DNA from: an uncultured Granulicatella sp.
GTDB taxonomy: Bacteria > Bacillota > Bacilli > Lactobacillales > Aerococcaceae
Direction of reading: 5' to 3'
Assembly: GCA_947254045.1 (NCBI GenBank)
Contig: CAMYBO010000098.1
Coordinates: forward strand, 1 to 5,182
Length of the DNA: 5,182 bases
Of this stretch, positions 5,132 to 5,182 are shown piece by piece; position 1 is the first letter of the stretch, and each line of letters begins with the position of its first letter. Both the position numbers and the translations under genes were made by a program. A model generated the notes under the pieces. The model did no database searches and was not told where the DNA came from. It was given only the letters and a program-made list of their open reading frames with translations.

Positions 5132-5182
5132 ATGAATAAAAAAATTGTAGGAATTGTAAGTACGGTATTATTAGTATTAGCT
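5132..5182 (+). CDS. Start of a secreted protein, presumably the substrate-binding protein (cut by window end)
   Basis: ATG 5132 follows AAGGAGAG (5117-5124) at 7 bases, the same site as used by the ATPase gene. The 17 visible codons read MNKKIVGIVSTVLLVLA, with two Lys then a hydrophobic run: the start of a signal peptide, probably of a lipoprotein although the cysteine would lie beyond the window. Directly after permease-permease-ATPase and with no terminator between, it is most likely the solute-binding protein that completes the importer. Its sequence, which would indicate the ligand, is not visible. Confidence 0.75.
   Translation, partial: MNKKIVGIVSTVLLVLA

Overview
The window is AT-rich, tightly packed DNA with strong AAGGAG-type ribosome binding sites, short intergenic gaps and all genes on the + strand. 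Protein features (a streptococcal/lactobacillar-type LuxS, an NlpA/MetQ-type lipoprotein, a Pfs nucleosidase with E. coli-like residue spacing) point to a low-GC Firmicute, most likely of the order Lactobacillales. I cannot name the genus.

Region 1 (about 1-2211) is a small activated-methyl-cycle and methionine cluster: luxS (56-529), a metQ-like binding protein (578-1456) and the MTA/SAH nucleosidase pfs (1453-2142), closed by a strong intrinsic terminator (2163-2211). On paper Pfs turns S-adenosylhomocysteine into S-ribosylhomocysteine, LuxS turns that into homocysteine plus the AI-2 precursor DPD, and MetQ binds methionine outside the cell. In this copy the cluster looks damaged. luxS has an ochre stop at codon 18 and several unusual substitutions beside its catalytic cysteine. 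metQ has lost a normal lipobox and carries a probable single-base deletion that scrambles its last residues. pfs looks intact.

Region 2 (2212-2462) is non-coding. It holds a good sigma-A promoter (TTGATT, 16 bp, TATAAT; 2405-2432) just ahead of the next operon. Upstream lie two CGAACAA copies exactly 10 bp apart, with a third copy in the short 5' leader. These resemble the core of the PurR PurBox and suggest regulation of the transporter by purine status, which is a hypothesis only.

Region 3 (2463-5182) is an ABC importer operon of the polyamine/phosphonate/iron-type (POPT/MUT) family: permease 1, permease 2 (most likely starting at TTG 3292 and overlapping permease 1), an ATPase with a TOBE domain, and the first 17 codons of a further secreted protein, presumably the substrate-binding protein, cut by the window edge. 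The genes are translationally coupled or nearly so. The substrate cannot be decided without the binding protein.

I saw no RNA genes, CRISPR arrays, insertion sequences or integration sites. The most notable content is the eroding luxS-metQ pair next to an intact pfs, and the CGAACAA repeat set upstream of the transporter.
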